From Dipteris shenzhenensis (lineage: Eukaryota > Polypodiophyta > Polypodiopsida > Gleicheniales), in NCBI GenBank assembly GCA_047967505.1, contig CM106540.1: a DNA stretch of 64,000 nucleotides; one strand, written 5' to 3'. Under the pieces are notes generated by a model that was given only the letters and a program-made list of their open reading frames with translations, searched no databases and had not been told where the DNA came from. Within the stretch, counting starts at the first letter, position 1, and the number at the start of each line of letters is the position of its first letter. This document shows, one piece after another, positions 23,497 through 32,579 of this stretch. The position numbers and the translations under genes were made by a program.

Positions 23497-23591
23497 GAAT
23501 TTGCCATATTTTTTTTTCCCTCCAAGAAAAAGATTTCTATTAAGTATGAACAAAACCCGCAAGAGCAAGCTCAAAGCGGAATTTGCCATAT
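23497..23591 (-). mobile_element. Tiny 5'-truncated LINE insertion with exact target-site duplication
   Basis: The 13-bp word GAATTTGCCATAT occurs at 23497-23509 and again at 23579-23591. Between them lie 69 bp made of a T run (the poly(A) tail of a minus-strand insertion) and a piece starting near AGATTTCTATTAAGTATGAA. That piece matches the 3' end of the minus-strand LINE at 58.53 kb (ACTTCTATTAAGTAAGAAAG, then AACCCGC.AGAGCAAGCT in both). This is a complete but extremely truncated target-primed insertion. Confidence 0.88.
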
Positions 23592-24440
23592 CCTATGTCA
23601 GAAAATGGTTTCGAAGAGACCAAGATCATATAAGGATATTGTTTTGCAGATTTCTCCAAAAATTTTTTTTTTCTCTTTATCTAGCTTGAACTTGGCGTTT
23701 GAGCACATTGGTAGGAACCGAATTCGATGTATAAACGGCTATTGAGAGGATGAGCATAACATAATCTTTTCCTTGCAACTTTTAGGGAAGGATGCACATT
23801 AATCAATGACACATTGTGAGAGGGTCCAATCTTCAAAACATGCATCGGCGCATACATGGAAGTCTCTCACAAGTGTTGCAGAGAAGTGGCCTACTCACTT
23901 CCTTCTTTACGTGTGAAAATTGTAGTTGTGATTAATAATTTAATTATTTTGATGAGAGCTTCTTTCCACTCTTTGAACATGGTTATCTTATATGCACGAG
24001 TTTAATCTCTTCATAGGGGCTCGATGGAGGATGACTAGCTATGAAAACTAGGAGAGGAAAGCCATGGAGATGGGAGGCATCCTATTTTGGCTTCTTCCCT
24101 TATTTAGATTTCTTCAAACAAGGGATAGAATGTGGCTCATAGGTAGCCAAAAGAGAAGTTTTGGAAAAAAGAAAAACTGAAAAATCATATAGATGGGCAT
24201 CCACCTGCCCACTACAGCATTGCTCTGACAAGGTAATGCTAATCATCACATGCAACTTTTAATGCCATCATCCCATTGTGCTATGAACTTACATACCGGG
24301 TCTTTGAAAACTATTTTGGAGTTGATTATAAGAGAAAGTGGTCTCCATCTGTCACACGTTAGCTCTCCAAGCTTGGGCATAGCACATTAGCTACTTTGAA
24401 ATGTCATGTAAAAAAAAAAGGAGGAATTACGTGCGCGAAA
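23592..24440. other. No gene seen
   Basis: AT-rich DNA without recognisable coding, RNA or repeat structure. Confidence 0.4.
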
Positions 24441-24447
24441 TTTGCCC

Positions 24448-24830
24448 TTGACATATGACAACGCTGAAGGGGTCTTGGCCCGAGGTATCATAACTTATAA
24501 GGGGTATTAGGAAAACCCCATACATACAAATGCTTTTCAAATACCTTGACACTAGAAATTTTGAACAAATAAACAAACCTCCTTATGTTTCTATGAAGGG
24601 TTTGATTCTAACAATGATGTAACCCCTTACGTATATAATATGCCCTCACATATGACATTATAGAAGGGCTATTGGCTCAAGGCATAATAACTTATAAGGG
24701 TTAGTAGGAAAACCCCTTACATATAAGTGAATTTTCAAATACATTAAAAAATTTGAACAAATAAACAAACCCCTTATGTTTATAACATGTCTATGAAAGG
24801 TTGGAGAAAACCCTCGTTGAACACATGTTG
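24448..24830 (+). repeat. Two-copy tandem repeat, period ~197 bp
   Basis: ACATATGACA starts at 24451 and 24648. Both copies continue with ATAACTTATAAGGG, TAGGAAAACCCC and TTTGAACAAATAAACAAACC, with moderate divergence. It lies directly upstream of the DUF599 gene and may include part of its promoter region. Confidence 0.85.
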
Positions 24831-24974
24831 TACTGACCTTGAGATCTTCTAACTGTCTAAACCAAGAATATAAGAGTACACATCTATGAGTGTGTGTGTG
24901 TGTGAGAGTGTGATTATAAGCTCTCATTCCTTGTTATGTGAAAGAACTCTTGCTTTTCTGAGCTAGCTCATGAA

Positions 24975-25914
24975 ATGGCTCATGCATGGCACTACGCTTA
25001 CCTTGACATCGTTCTGGTTCCCTCTGGATTGCTCCTCCTCCTCGTCTACCATGCCCAACTCGTCTATCGCGTCCTCAAATTCCCCACCTCTACTGTCATC
25101 GGTGTCAATCAGATCAACCGACAAGTTTGGGTCCGCACCATGATGGCGGTTCGTCTCCTCTTCCCCTCCTAATCGCTTCCGTTTATGGATCCTGCATTCT
25201 TGTCATTTCGATGAAATTCCGAGAATGGGGCGCGCCAGCTGCACCTCCAGATTGAACTGCTGCTCTTTTCATGGTTGTTTGGTTATTGGAATTTGGCTTT
25301 TCATGGTTGTTTTGGTAATCGGAATTTGGAGCTTGAGGCTTGTTCTGATAAGGTTTTTTGGGGCGCTATTTTTGGAACAGGACGGCATGAAAAATGGGGT
25401 TCTCGCAGTGCAGACGTTGCGCAACAACATCATGGCCTCCACTCTTCTGGCAACAGCAGCCATCACCCTTTGCTCTCTGATAGGGGTGCTGGTGACCAGC
25501 AACAGTAACGGCAACGCCCAAACAAGTCTGGTGTTTGGAGATAAAAACGCTATTACCTCTTCCATCAAGTTGCTCTGTGTCTTGGTGTGCTTTCTGGTTG
25601 CATTTTTCTGCAATGTCCAATCCGTCAGGTACTACAGCCATGTGAGCTTCCTAATAAGCATTCCCCTTGGAGATTCAGCACCCGGCCTCAGCCCAGAATA
25701 TGTTAACAGGGCTATACTTCGAGGTTCCCAGTTCTGGTCAATTGGATTGAGGGCATTTTACTTCTCCTTCCCCATGTTTCTGTGGCTCTTCGGGCCTATT
25801 CCGATGTTCATATGCTCTGTGGTGGTGACGACGTTTCTGCACTTCTTAGATACCGCAAAAGATTTCAAGGAAACGTTCAACAGCTTCCATGAAACAAAAA
25901 CTCTGGACGCCTGA
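24975..25914 (+). CDS. DUF599 family multi-pass membrane protein
   Basis: This is a complete two-exon gene. Exon 1 (24975-25148, 58 codons) starts at ATG and encodes a first membrane helix (VPSGLLLLLVYHAQLVYRVL) and the family motif 'GVNQINRQVWVRTMM'. Exon 2 (25381-25914) starts in phase 0 with 'DGMKNGVLAVQTLRNNIM', the most conserved stretch of DUF599, and adds three hydrophobic segments plus 'SPEYVNRAI' and 'FPMFLWLFGPIPMF' before TGA. The product is about 235 residues, the usual size for the family. The 232-bp intron has donor GTTCGT and acceptor AACAG. The intron lacks stops in frame from 25225, so a retained-intron isoform starting there is possible. DUF599 proteins are predicted membrane proteins of unknown biochemical role. 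No frame damage is seen. Confidence 0.92.
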
Positions 25915-26235
25915 TAGGCAAACTAATGAGGCCTACAATTTGTGTACTCCTTGACATTTGGGTGCAAACAGCGCGATTGGTGCAGATGATTCATGGCGTG
26001 TTCATGATCGTGAACAGGCCGAATTGATGTAAAAAATGTGAAGGACGGTGGGGGGTCGATAGCAGCTGGATAGGTAGGAGGGATGATGCGAAAGTGAGTG
26101 ATGAATTCTATGCCACGTTTCCGCCCGTCCCTGCCCAATTGGATCTATCAAAATTGTCTTCAAAATGCTCTTTCTCTCTACCTCTTTCTGTGTGTCTTCT
26201 GTTATACGCTACAGAGACGTGAAAGAAAAAGAAGT
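25915..26235. other. DUF599 3' flank; nothing else seen
   Basis: This is presumably 3'UTR and flank. No clear AATAAA is present in the first 300 bases. The dispersed repeat copy begins near 26240. Confidence 0.4.
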
Positions 26236-26239
26236 TACG

Positions 26240-26795
26240 TGAAATGTGAAGCACGCGGTGAGTTGAACGGTCAAATATCGTTCCTACGGTCCAACATTTC
26301 TAACATTTCTTTTGGGAACCACATTAGGCCAGGTTTCACACTCTGCTGGCGGCGGACCGCCTCCAGGTTTTGCAGAAGAAGGCCACCGTCGCCGGCTTGG
26401 TGGTTCACTCCACCCGGCGGAAAACTCATCAAGAACATCTGCACTCTTTATTACAACATTACCTTATTGGCTTGGTGGCTGAGGAGATGGGTGTAGACCC
26501 CTCGGCACAAGTTTAATACCTAATAAAGCTCTTTCGCGGTTCAGAAATCCATTGCTTGGGCGGCCACCTTACATCGGACAACTTTTCCCCTTTGCGCGTC
26601 CGTCCGGGCCCGCGACTTTGATTGGTCAAAGTCGCCCCTTCAGCTTTCTTTTTGGAGGCTGTTCGCACTGACCTAGTCTGAACTAGGCCTTAGTTGAGTT
26701 GGTCGGTCATTTTGCTCGTGTGGCTTCAGGTAGAAGTCCTATGAGGAATGGAATGGGAAATACATGAGGGAGTCATTTCCATCACATCAAATGGC
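26240..26795 (+). repeat. Dispersed repeat family, copy 1
   Basis: About 550 bp here match 42770-43365. Shared landmarks in order are GGTGAGTTGAACGGTC, CAACATTT.TAACATTTCTTT, TTTTGCAGAAGAAGGCCACC, GATGGGTGTAGACCCCTCGG, AATCCATTGCTTGGG, TTGATTGGTCAAAGT, GCCCCTTCAGCTTTC and GGGAGTCATTTCCATCACAT. Copy 2 has extra sequence near its start. GGTGGCTGAG..GATGGG followed by GTTTAATACC (copy 2: GGTTCAATACC) faintly resembles tRNA A and B boxes, so a SINE is conceivable. An LTR or DNA-transposon end is equally possible. Confidence 0.85.
26613..26634. repeat. 9-bp perfect hairpin inside dispersed repeat copy 1
   Basis: The arms CGACTTTGA and TCAAAGTCG flank the loop TTGG. Copy 2 keeps the core ACTTTGATTGGTCAAAGT near 43165-43190 while its flanks changed, so the hairpin is conserved between copies. 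Confidence 0.8.
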
Positions 26796-26806
26796 GAGCG
26801 GCCATT

Positions 26807-27202
26807 TTATGTGAGGCATTTCCTAGACATAACATGACGAGCGGCACCAACCTCACAAGCCATTTTATGTTGTCGAAATGCCTCCCTCCAGCATTTTCCT
26901 CGACATTGTGCCACGAGAGGCGTGACAGTCTTGTCAGGAACTCTGCATTCCGTTGGTTTTCTAGCTCTGATGGTCACCTTCAAGCCATCTTCCAGGATGT
27001 TGAAGTGCGAGTTGATGGATTCGCTCTTCCTTAAGATAAGAGCCCGCGATCGAACAATGGAACTAATCTTCCACCTGATCACAGTCCTTGATGGGAAGTT
27101 AGAATCCCCTCTGAAGTTAAAAAATCTCTCTTTTCTCCACATCGGTAGTCTATCAGTGGTTGCCCTTGCTGCTTGAGTCAAATCCCCTTCTAATATGCCC
27201 AC
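26807..27202 (-). other. Open frame of 131 codons, no recognised domain
   Basis: A minus-strand frame runs from 27202 to 26807, rich in arginine, with no motif I can name. It directly abuts the dispersed repeat and overlaps shorter open frames on the + strand. It could be a chance frame or part of a longer repeat unit. I do not claim it as a gene. Confidence 0.2.
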
Positions 27203-27236
27203 AGGCGTTAGTTACAACGAAGTAAAAACCACTTAC

Positions 27237-27238
27237 AA

Positions 27239-27271
<33 letters not shown>

Positions 27272-27273
27272 TC
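27237..27273 (+). repeat. (CT)n microsatellite
   Basis: A short CT run with one TTT interruption. Confidence 0.85.
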
Positions 27274-27360
27274 CCCTCTTTTCTGGCCAAGGTGTATAAA
27301 ACTCATTATATCTATAGACATAGGTTTAGACCAAGATAATGTGAATATTAGTCTTACTAC

Positions 27361-27690
27361 TGAAGGGTTACATGCTCATTAAGTGGCCTTTATTAAATGT
27401 ATGACATGGAGTATGGCAAGCGGCTCTTGTCCCCCATGAATTGTCCCTTATTAGTGTTACTGGAGAGTTACGTGCTCATTAAGTGGGCCTTTATTAAATG
27501 TATGACATGGTGTATGGCAGGTGGTTCTTGTTCCCCTATTTACTCTTGATGAACATGAACAGTCTCTTATTCGTTTTACTGAAGGGTTACATGCTCATTA
27601 ATTGGGCCTTTACTAAATGCATATGACATGATGTATGACAATTGCCTTGCCCCCCCCATTTACTCCTAATGAAGGTGGTTTGTGGATCCT
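27361..27690 (+). repeat. Three-copy tandem repeat, period ~100-119 bp
   Basis: TGAAGGGTTACATGCTCATT or close variants start at 27361, 27461 and 27580. Each is followed by AAGTGG.CCTTTATTAAATG and ATGACATG.TGTATG.CA. Divergence between copies is modest. No coding content. Confidence 0.85.
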
Positions 27691-28141
27691 CGAGCGACAT
27701 ACTTACTCCCAAGGCAAATGTTCCCCAATTATTCATGTTGGGCTCTCCCCCCATGAGAAGTGCTCTTGTCCTCCCCTGTCAGAGGGCTGTGGTTTTGCCA
27801 ACTTGTTTGCTTTGCCTTACAATAATTATTGATTGCTCTATCATCAATTTGAGTACAATTGTGGTAATGTAGGAATTAGTTATTGATGCTGACTATATTT
27901 AAATGTATGACAAGGGACTTTACTCCCCAATTTAGTTCCCCTATACGCATCCCTCTCCTCTTCAACTTTACTCCCTTTCTCCCCGCTCCTCTACTCTCCT
28001 CTTCTTCCATTTCACCCTTCTCCTCTTCCCTTTTTGATAATTAATAAAGTATTTCATTTTCATGTTATGCTTGAGCTACCTTATATTATATTATAAGAGA
28101 TATTGCACTACTTTTTGCCACTTTGTTGAAGTTTGCTTTTG

Positions 28142-28184
<43 letters not shown>

Positions 28185-28590
28185 GCGCGCGTAGTGAAAT
28201 ATGATGTTTTATTGATTATGCTTTGTATGATGTTTAAGTGTAGAGAATTGTTTATGAAAAATTTATGTCTTTCGAAACCCTATCCCATTGAGTTTTGGTG
28301 TATTTAACTCCGTCAGATGATAGTTGGTTCTAGCAACATTCAAAGACAAACTTGGAAGGTGGAGGGGTCTTCAATAGAACTTAGCACGCAAAAACATGTT
28401 GCTCAACCATTGCTTTTACCCAATCACTAATTTCTATATCTCATGTGGACTCCCTAATCTCCTTGTGCAAAGGTCTCTTGTGGGGAAGCAATGAGGATAA
28501 AAAAGATCCCCTTTGTAAGATGGGACTTTTGCACTCTTCAAAAAGACAATGGAGGACTTTGGGTTGTTGACATACATGTGTTGCCAGTTC
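27691..28590. other. No gene seen; includes a 38-bp (CT)n run
   Basis: A pure CT microsatellite lies at 28145-28182. The rest is AT-rich without recognisable features. The LINE fragment starts somewhere after about 28400. Confidence 0.45.
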
Positions 28591-28599
28591 ACTTGCATC

Positions 28600-29510
28600 C
28601 ATGTGGATGAATCGCTCTTTGGTTGAACCTACCTTTATAGTTGCTATTTTGCTACTAAGGGATTTAGCCAAGGTCAAGCCAAAAAGAGCCCCTAAGTGGA
28701 GCTCCCTCCCTGTCATAGTAGTTTTGTGTAGCTTGGAGCCATGTACTTCTAAAGATAGTGAACTATGGGAGCCTACGTGGCAAGCTTGGAAGTTTGTGAA
28801 AGACCAACTAATCCTTAAGGGGAGAGGGGACTTCATGTGCCTTGACTTAGTCTAGTACTCCGTTAGTCATAGAAATGAAGGCTAATCAATTGTCTCTTTT
28901 CCATACTCTCTTTAAAAAAGGAATATGCTACTGGGAAGACCTCTGGGACAAAAATCCATGAAAGTGGAAGAAAAGGTATACAATAAGAAGGGAGCTTAGA
29001 CTCAATAGAAAGGAAGGGCACTTAGACTCAATAGAAAGGAAGGGAGCTTAGACTCAATAGAAATGAAGGCTAATCAATTGTCTCTTGCCCATACTCTCTT
29101 TAAAAATGGTATAAAATAAGAAAGGAGCTTAGACTCAATAGAAAGGAAGGCTAAGTAATTGTCTCTTGCCCATACCCTCTTTAAAAAAGGAATATGCTAC
29201 TGGGAAGACCTTTGGGACATAAATGCATGAAAGTGGAAGGAATGGTATACAATAAGAAGGGAGCTTAGATTCAATAATCAACCCCGACAACTAATCCTGG
29301 AGAGACTTTCCTTGTGAAGTAGAGATAGCTATCAATGGAGAGGTGGAACTGTTTATAATATTTGAAAGAACTAGCTTGGACCTCCTGCTCTGTTGGTTGA
29401 TGTCACTACCCTTTGAACTCTTATCTCCAAGCCATTATCCATTGGTTCATTGCTTGATGCTAATCCATTGTGTTAGGAGAATTCACCATCTTTAGGTGAT
29501 GCTTTGTTTT
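28600..29510 (+). pseudogene. LINE ORF2 C-terminal fragment with amplified internal repeat
   Basis: The + strand reads 'LEPCTSKDSELWEPTWQAWK', then a gap, then 'GICYWEDLWDKNP' and 'KWKKRYTIRRELRLN'. These align in order with the post-RT part of the LINE at 34.4-34.7 kb ('GNPEPCTTKGSQLWKAFE', 'GLSCWGDLWDKTN', 'RWKNWLEIRREFRLH'). Sequence changes show it is a different, older insertion. The word GCTTAGACTCAATAG or a close variant occurs five times (about 28993, 29019, 29046, 29127 and 29263), and the block containing GAATATGCTACTGGGAAGACCT occurs twice (about 28920 and 29200). The RT itself is absent. Confidence 0.65.
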
Positions 29511-30483
29511 TTGGATGCACACTAACGCCTTGGTAGTGTCATGTGAAGGATATCATCCATGTGAAAATTCTTTGGGAATCCAACATACTTTTTTCTTGGT
29601 CCTCTTAAATATTGGGTGGTTGGAGCTTGTTCATGGGTTGGTCCCAATGGCTCCTTCATGGACTATTTCATCATGGTGTCTTGAAGACCATCTATTTTTG
29701 TGGTTCTCTATCTTTTCCATCACCAAGATCCATTGCCTAAATTCTAGGATGGCTTCTATGGTGGTCATCGATCTAGACCACACAAAATTTGGTCATTAGT
29801 TTTGGCCAAGTTTGGTTAGAAGTTTCGATGCCGCTACCAATTCACCATCTCAATGAATAGGGTTCAAGGATGCATGTGTAATTCATGTCGGTGTGGGAAT
29901 TCACCTTGTGAAGTTGGTATACGGAGAATGGACCATCAAGAACTTTTGTTGCAAGCCCTCTCTCTCCAACTGCTAGCAGTAGAGACACCAAACAGATTGC
30001 AAGACCCTCATACACGGGGGTGGTGCAGGAGTTTAAAGGTGGCGGGCTCCTCACCCCCCGGTTCACGCATCATGTTACTAGCGCTGCCAGCAGAGGAGAG
30101 CATGAAAAAGCAAGAGGAACTCACAGCTCCCTCAAGCTTCGAAGCGCCAGCAATGGGTAGGACTGGAGATCAACAAGTGCATCAGGAGGAGGAACAGAAC
30201 GAGGGACAAGCAGTGCTAATATTGACGGCGAGGCTAATGGGCTCGTTTCGAGCTAGGAAAAAATGAATGTACTGACGCCCAGCAAGAGCCCCTCTCCCTG
30301 CCTCACGGATGAACCCAATGCAGTCGGAGACGTAGGGACAAACCCCCCAACTCTCAATCCAAGGATGGGAGCAAGCAGAGGCCCCAAGACAGCAAGTGCA
30401 AGTGGAGGAACCAAGACTCCAAACCTCAGAAGAGAAGCTGAAAGCAATGCACCAAAGAACTCACGACAACATAAATCATAGAC

Positions 30484-31597
30484 TCAATAGCTTGAAGTTA
30501 AGGAGAAATCACCTTCTAAAGGTAAAGTGGCTGCTTTTCTGGATGAGGATAGGCTTGAACAATCTATAGACTGGCTTGAATCCCATGCCTTAATAGGATA
30601 TCTTCCTAGCCCTAGACCTCCAGCTACCTTTCTAGAGGGATGGCTTAGAAACAATTGGATAAGGAAAGGGCTTGTGGTCATTAGTGTTAGTTCTAAGAAA
30701 AGGGTTCTTCTCTTTCCTTTTTGAAACTGAGGATATGGCTTGGAAGTCTCTCCACCATGCCCTTTGGACCATAAGGCATCAACCCCTTTATCTAGAGTTT
30801 TGGTCCCAAGACTTCAACCCTAATAAGCCCAGATCGACTTTTGTACCTGTTTGGGTAGAGCTCCCTAACCTTCCCTTTTCTTTAGTGAACCAAGCTCATA
30901 ACCTTTGCAGAAGCTTAGGGCAAGTGATAGATGTGGAAAAGGAGCAATTCATTAATCCTAGAGGCCATCCCCAGGTGTGTGTTAGATTGGATGTGGCTGA
31001 GGAGCTCCCAGAGACCCTGGTGATAGTCAATAGGAATGAAAGTGTCTATATGGAGTAGCCTCTGGTGTACAAGAACCTCCCTAATTCATGTTTTTTGTGT
31101 GGGCTATCAACACACACAATCAAAAACTGCCCTTTAAAGAGAAATGGTCCTAAACCAATTCAGGAGCCAGCTCAACAGTACCAATCTTCCTCCTAAACCA
31201 AAGTCCAAGGGCCAAAAACTAGGACATGGACAAAATTGCAGAAATAGTGGCAAATAACAGTTTAGACAAGATGGCCAAGAAGAAACCTGTTGTACGGCAA
31301 GAAAAGGAGAGAGTAACATTTCCTCTAGCAACCAACAATACTTTTGAGGCTCTTATTGATTAAGAAACTGAGAAGTGGATCTAGGATGCACAAATGGAGG
31401 AAGCTGAAATCAAACCTAGCTGGTCCATAGAGTTTGAGGAGGATGTAAATCAAGTAGATGCCAGTATGAGTGAATCAGAGTTGGGAGACTCAGAGGACAA
31501 ACTCCCTTTGGCCCAAAAACTGAGTAACCCTACTAGACCCGCCAAAACTCAAACCACCACTCTGAGTAAGAGAAGGATCTCCCAAGTAAAGGGTTAG
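30484..31597 (+). pseudogene. LINE ORF1 (DUF4283-like plus CCHC zinc knuckle), broken
   Basis: Reading across one frameshift near 30715, the protein has a DUF4283-like nucleic-acid-binding region: 'LEGWLRNNWIRKGLVVISVS' near the start, then 'ALWTIRHQPLYLEFW' and 'FVPVWVELPNLPFSL' about 30840-30890. A zinc knuckle follows, C-x2-C-x4-H-x4-C at 31089-31130 (CFLCGLSTHTIKNC). Stops and shifts lie between 31057 and 31390. An acidic C-terminal tail (31394-31597) ends 53 bp before the endonuclease start. ORF1 proteins bind LINE RNA. The damage is mild, about four lesions. Confidence 0.8.
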
Positions 31598-31649
31598 AGT
31601 GCCCCACCCAAAAGCCCAAACCCCAAGGCTAAAAAGGGGAAGAGTAAGA

Positions 31650-32471
31650 ATGGTAAATAAACCATTCACATTTCTTACACTTAATGTTTGTGGACTAACT
31701 GACCCTTGGAGGAGTCAGGAATTAGCCAAGTGGCTGAGAGACAGCTCTCTGTCTCACAACTCTCTGTCTCCTACATTTCTTGTGTTACAAGAGGTGAAAG
31801 TATCAAATGACACCTTGGATAATAGGCTAAAAAAGGTTGACAATAGAAGAATTTGGTATTTCACAAGACATGAGGAAGGAAGGGCTGGCACTGCAATTGG
31901 GATATTGTCACATTACAAGGATTGTGCCACCAGATGCAAGCAGGACCTAAACCACAGATGGCTTGCCTTAGAATGCAAAATGAAAAATTTTTCTTTCACA
32001 GCTGTCTCAGTTTATGCCCCAACAAGCTCCATGGAAAGAAGAATCACTTGGGATTCAATGATGAATCTAGGAAGTGGATATAATATTGTGGGAGACTTCA
32101 ATATGGTTGAGAATGTCAAAGACAGATGGATGCAAAAGGGATCAGTACTCAGGGGTCCTGAACAACAAATATGGGAAGACCTCAAACAAAATCTGCAAGT
32201 TGTAGACATTGGGACTCCTAGCATCTACACTTGGAGCAACAGACAGGTAGGTAATTTGAGGAGAGAAGCCATGCTAGATAGAGTATATATTGCTCAATCT
32301 CTGATTGACCAAGCTCTAGAAGTCAAGCAATCCACCTTTTCATCTCTTACCTTATCAGACCACAAGCCAATGTTAGCTTGTATTGATTTGGGGAGTGGGA
32401 AGAAAGGAAACTCATGGTTTAAAGTTGACCCCTCCTTGTTCAAGCTCAGACAATTCAAAGATAGATTATAG
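31650..32471 (+). CDS. LINE endonuclease domain (EEP family), open
   Basis: The chosen ATG at 31650 precedes 'FTFLTLNVCGL'. Catalytic landmarks of the apurinic-type LINE endonuclease are all present: N in 'LNVCG', E in 'LQEVK', 'SVYAP', 'VGDFNMV', 'TWSN', 'LDRVY' and 'SDHKPM'. The domain is uninterrupted for 273 codons and ends at TAG (32469-32471) in the linker to RT. This enzyme nicks target DNA to prime reverse transcription. The stop separates it from RT, so the intact ORF2 would have been much longer. It is listed as CDS because the frame is open; function in isolation is doubtful. Confidence 0.85.
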   Translation: MVNKPFTFLTLNVCGLTDPWRSQELAKWLRDSSLSHNSLSPTFLVLQEVKVSNDTLDNRLKKVDNRRIWYFTRHEEGRAGTAIGILSHYKDCATRCKQDLNHRWLALECKMKNFSFTAVSVYAPTSSMERRITWDSMMNLGSGYNIVGDFNMVENVKDRWMQKGSVLRGPEQQIWEDLKQNLQVVDIGTPSIYTWSNRQVGNLRREAMLDRVYIAQSLIDQALEVKQSTFSSLTLSDHKPMLACIDLGSGKKGNSWFKVDPSLFKLRQFKDRL

Positions 32472-32579
32472 AGAATCGGCACTTGTCTTTTGCCAGCATA
32501 GTTGACTCATTGTTCCAGGGCTAGAAGGATGCTGTTGAAAGGGTCCAGACAATCTTAAAGGAAGCCAGAAAAAACAGAG

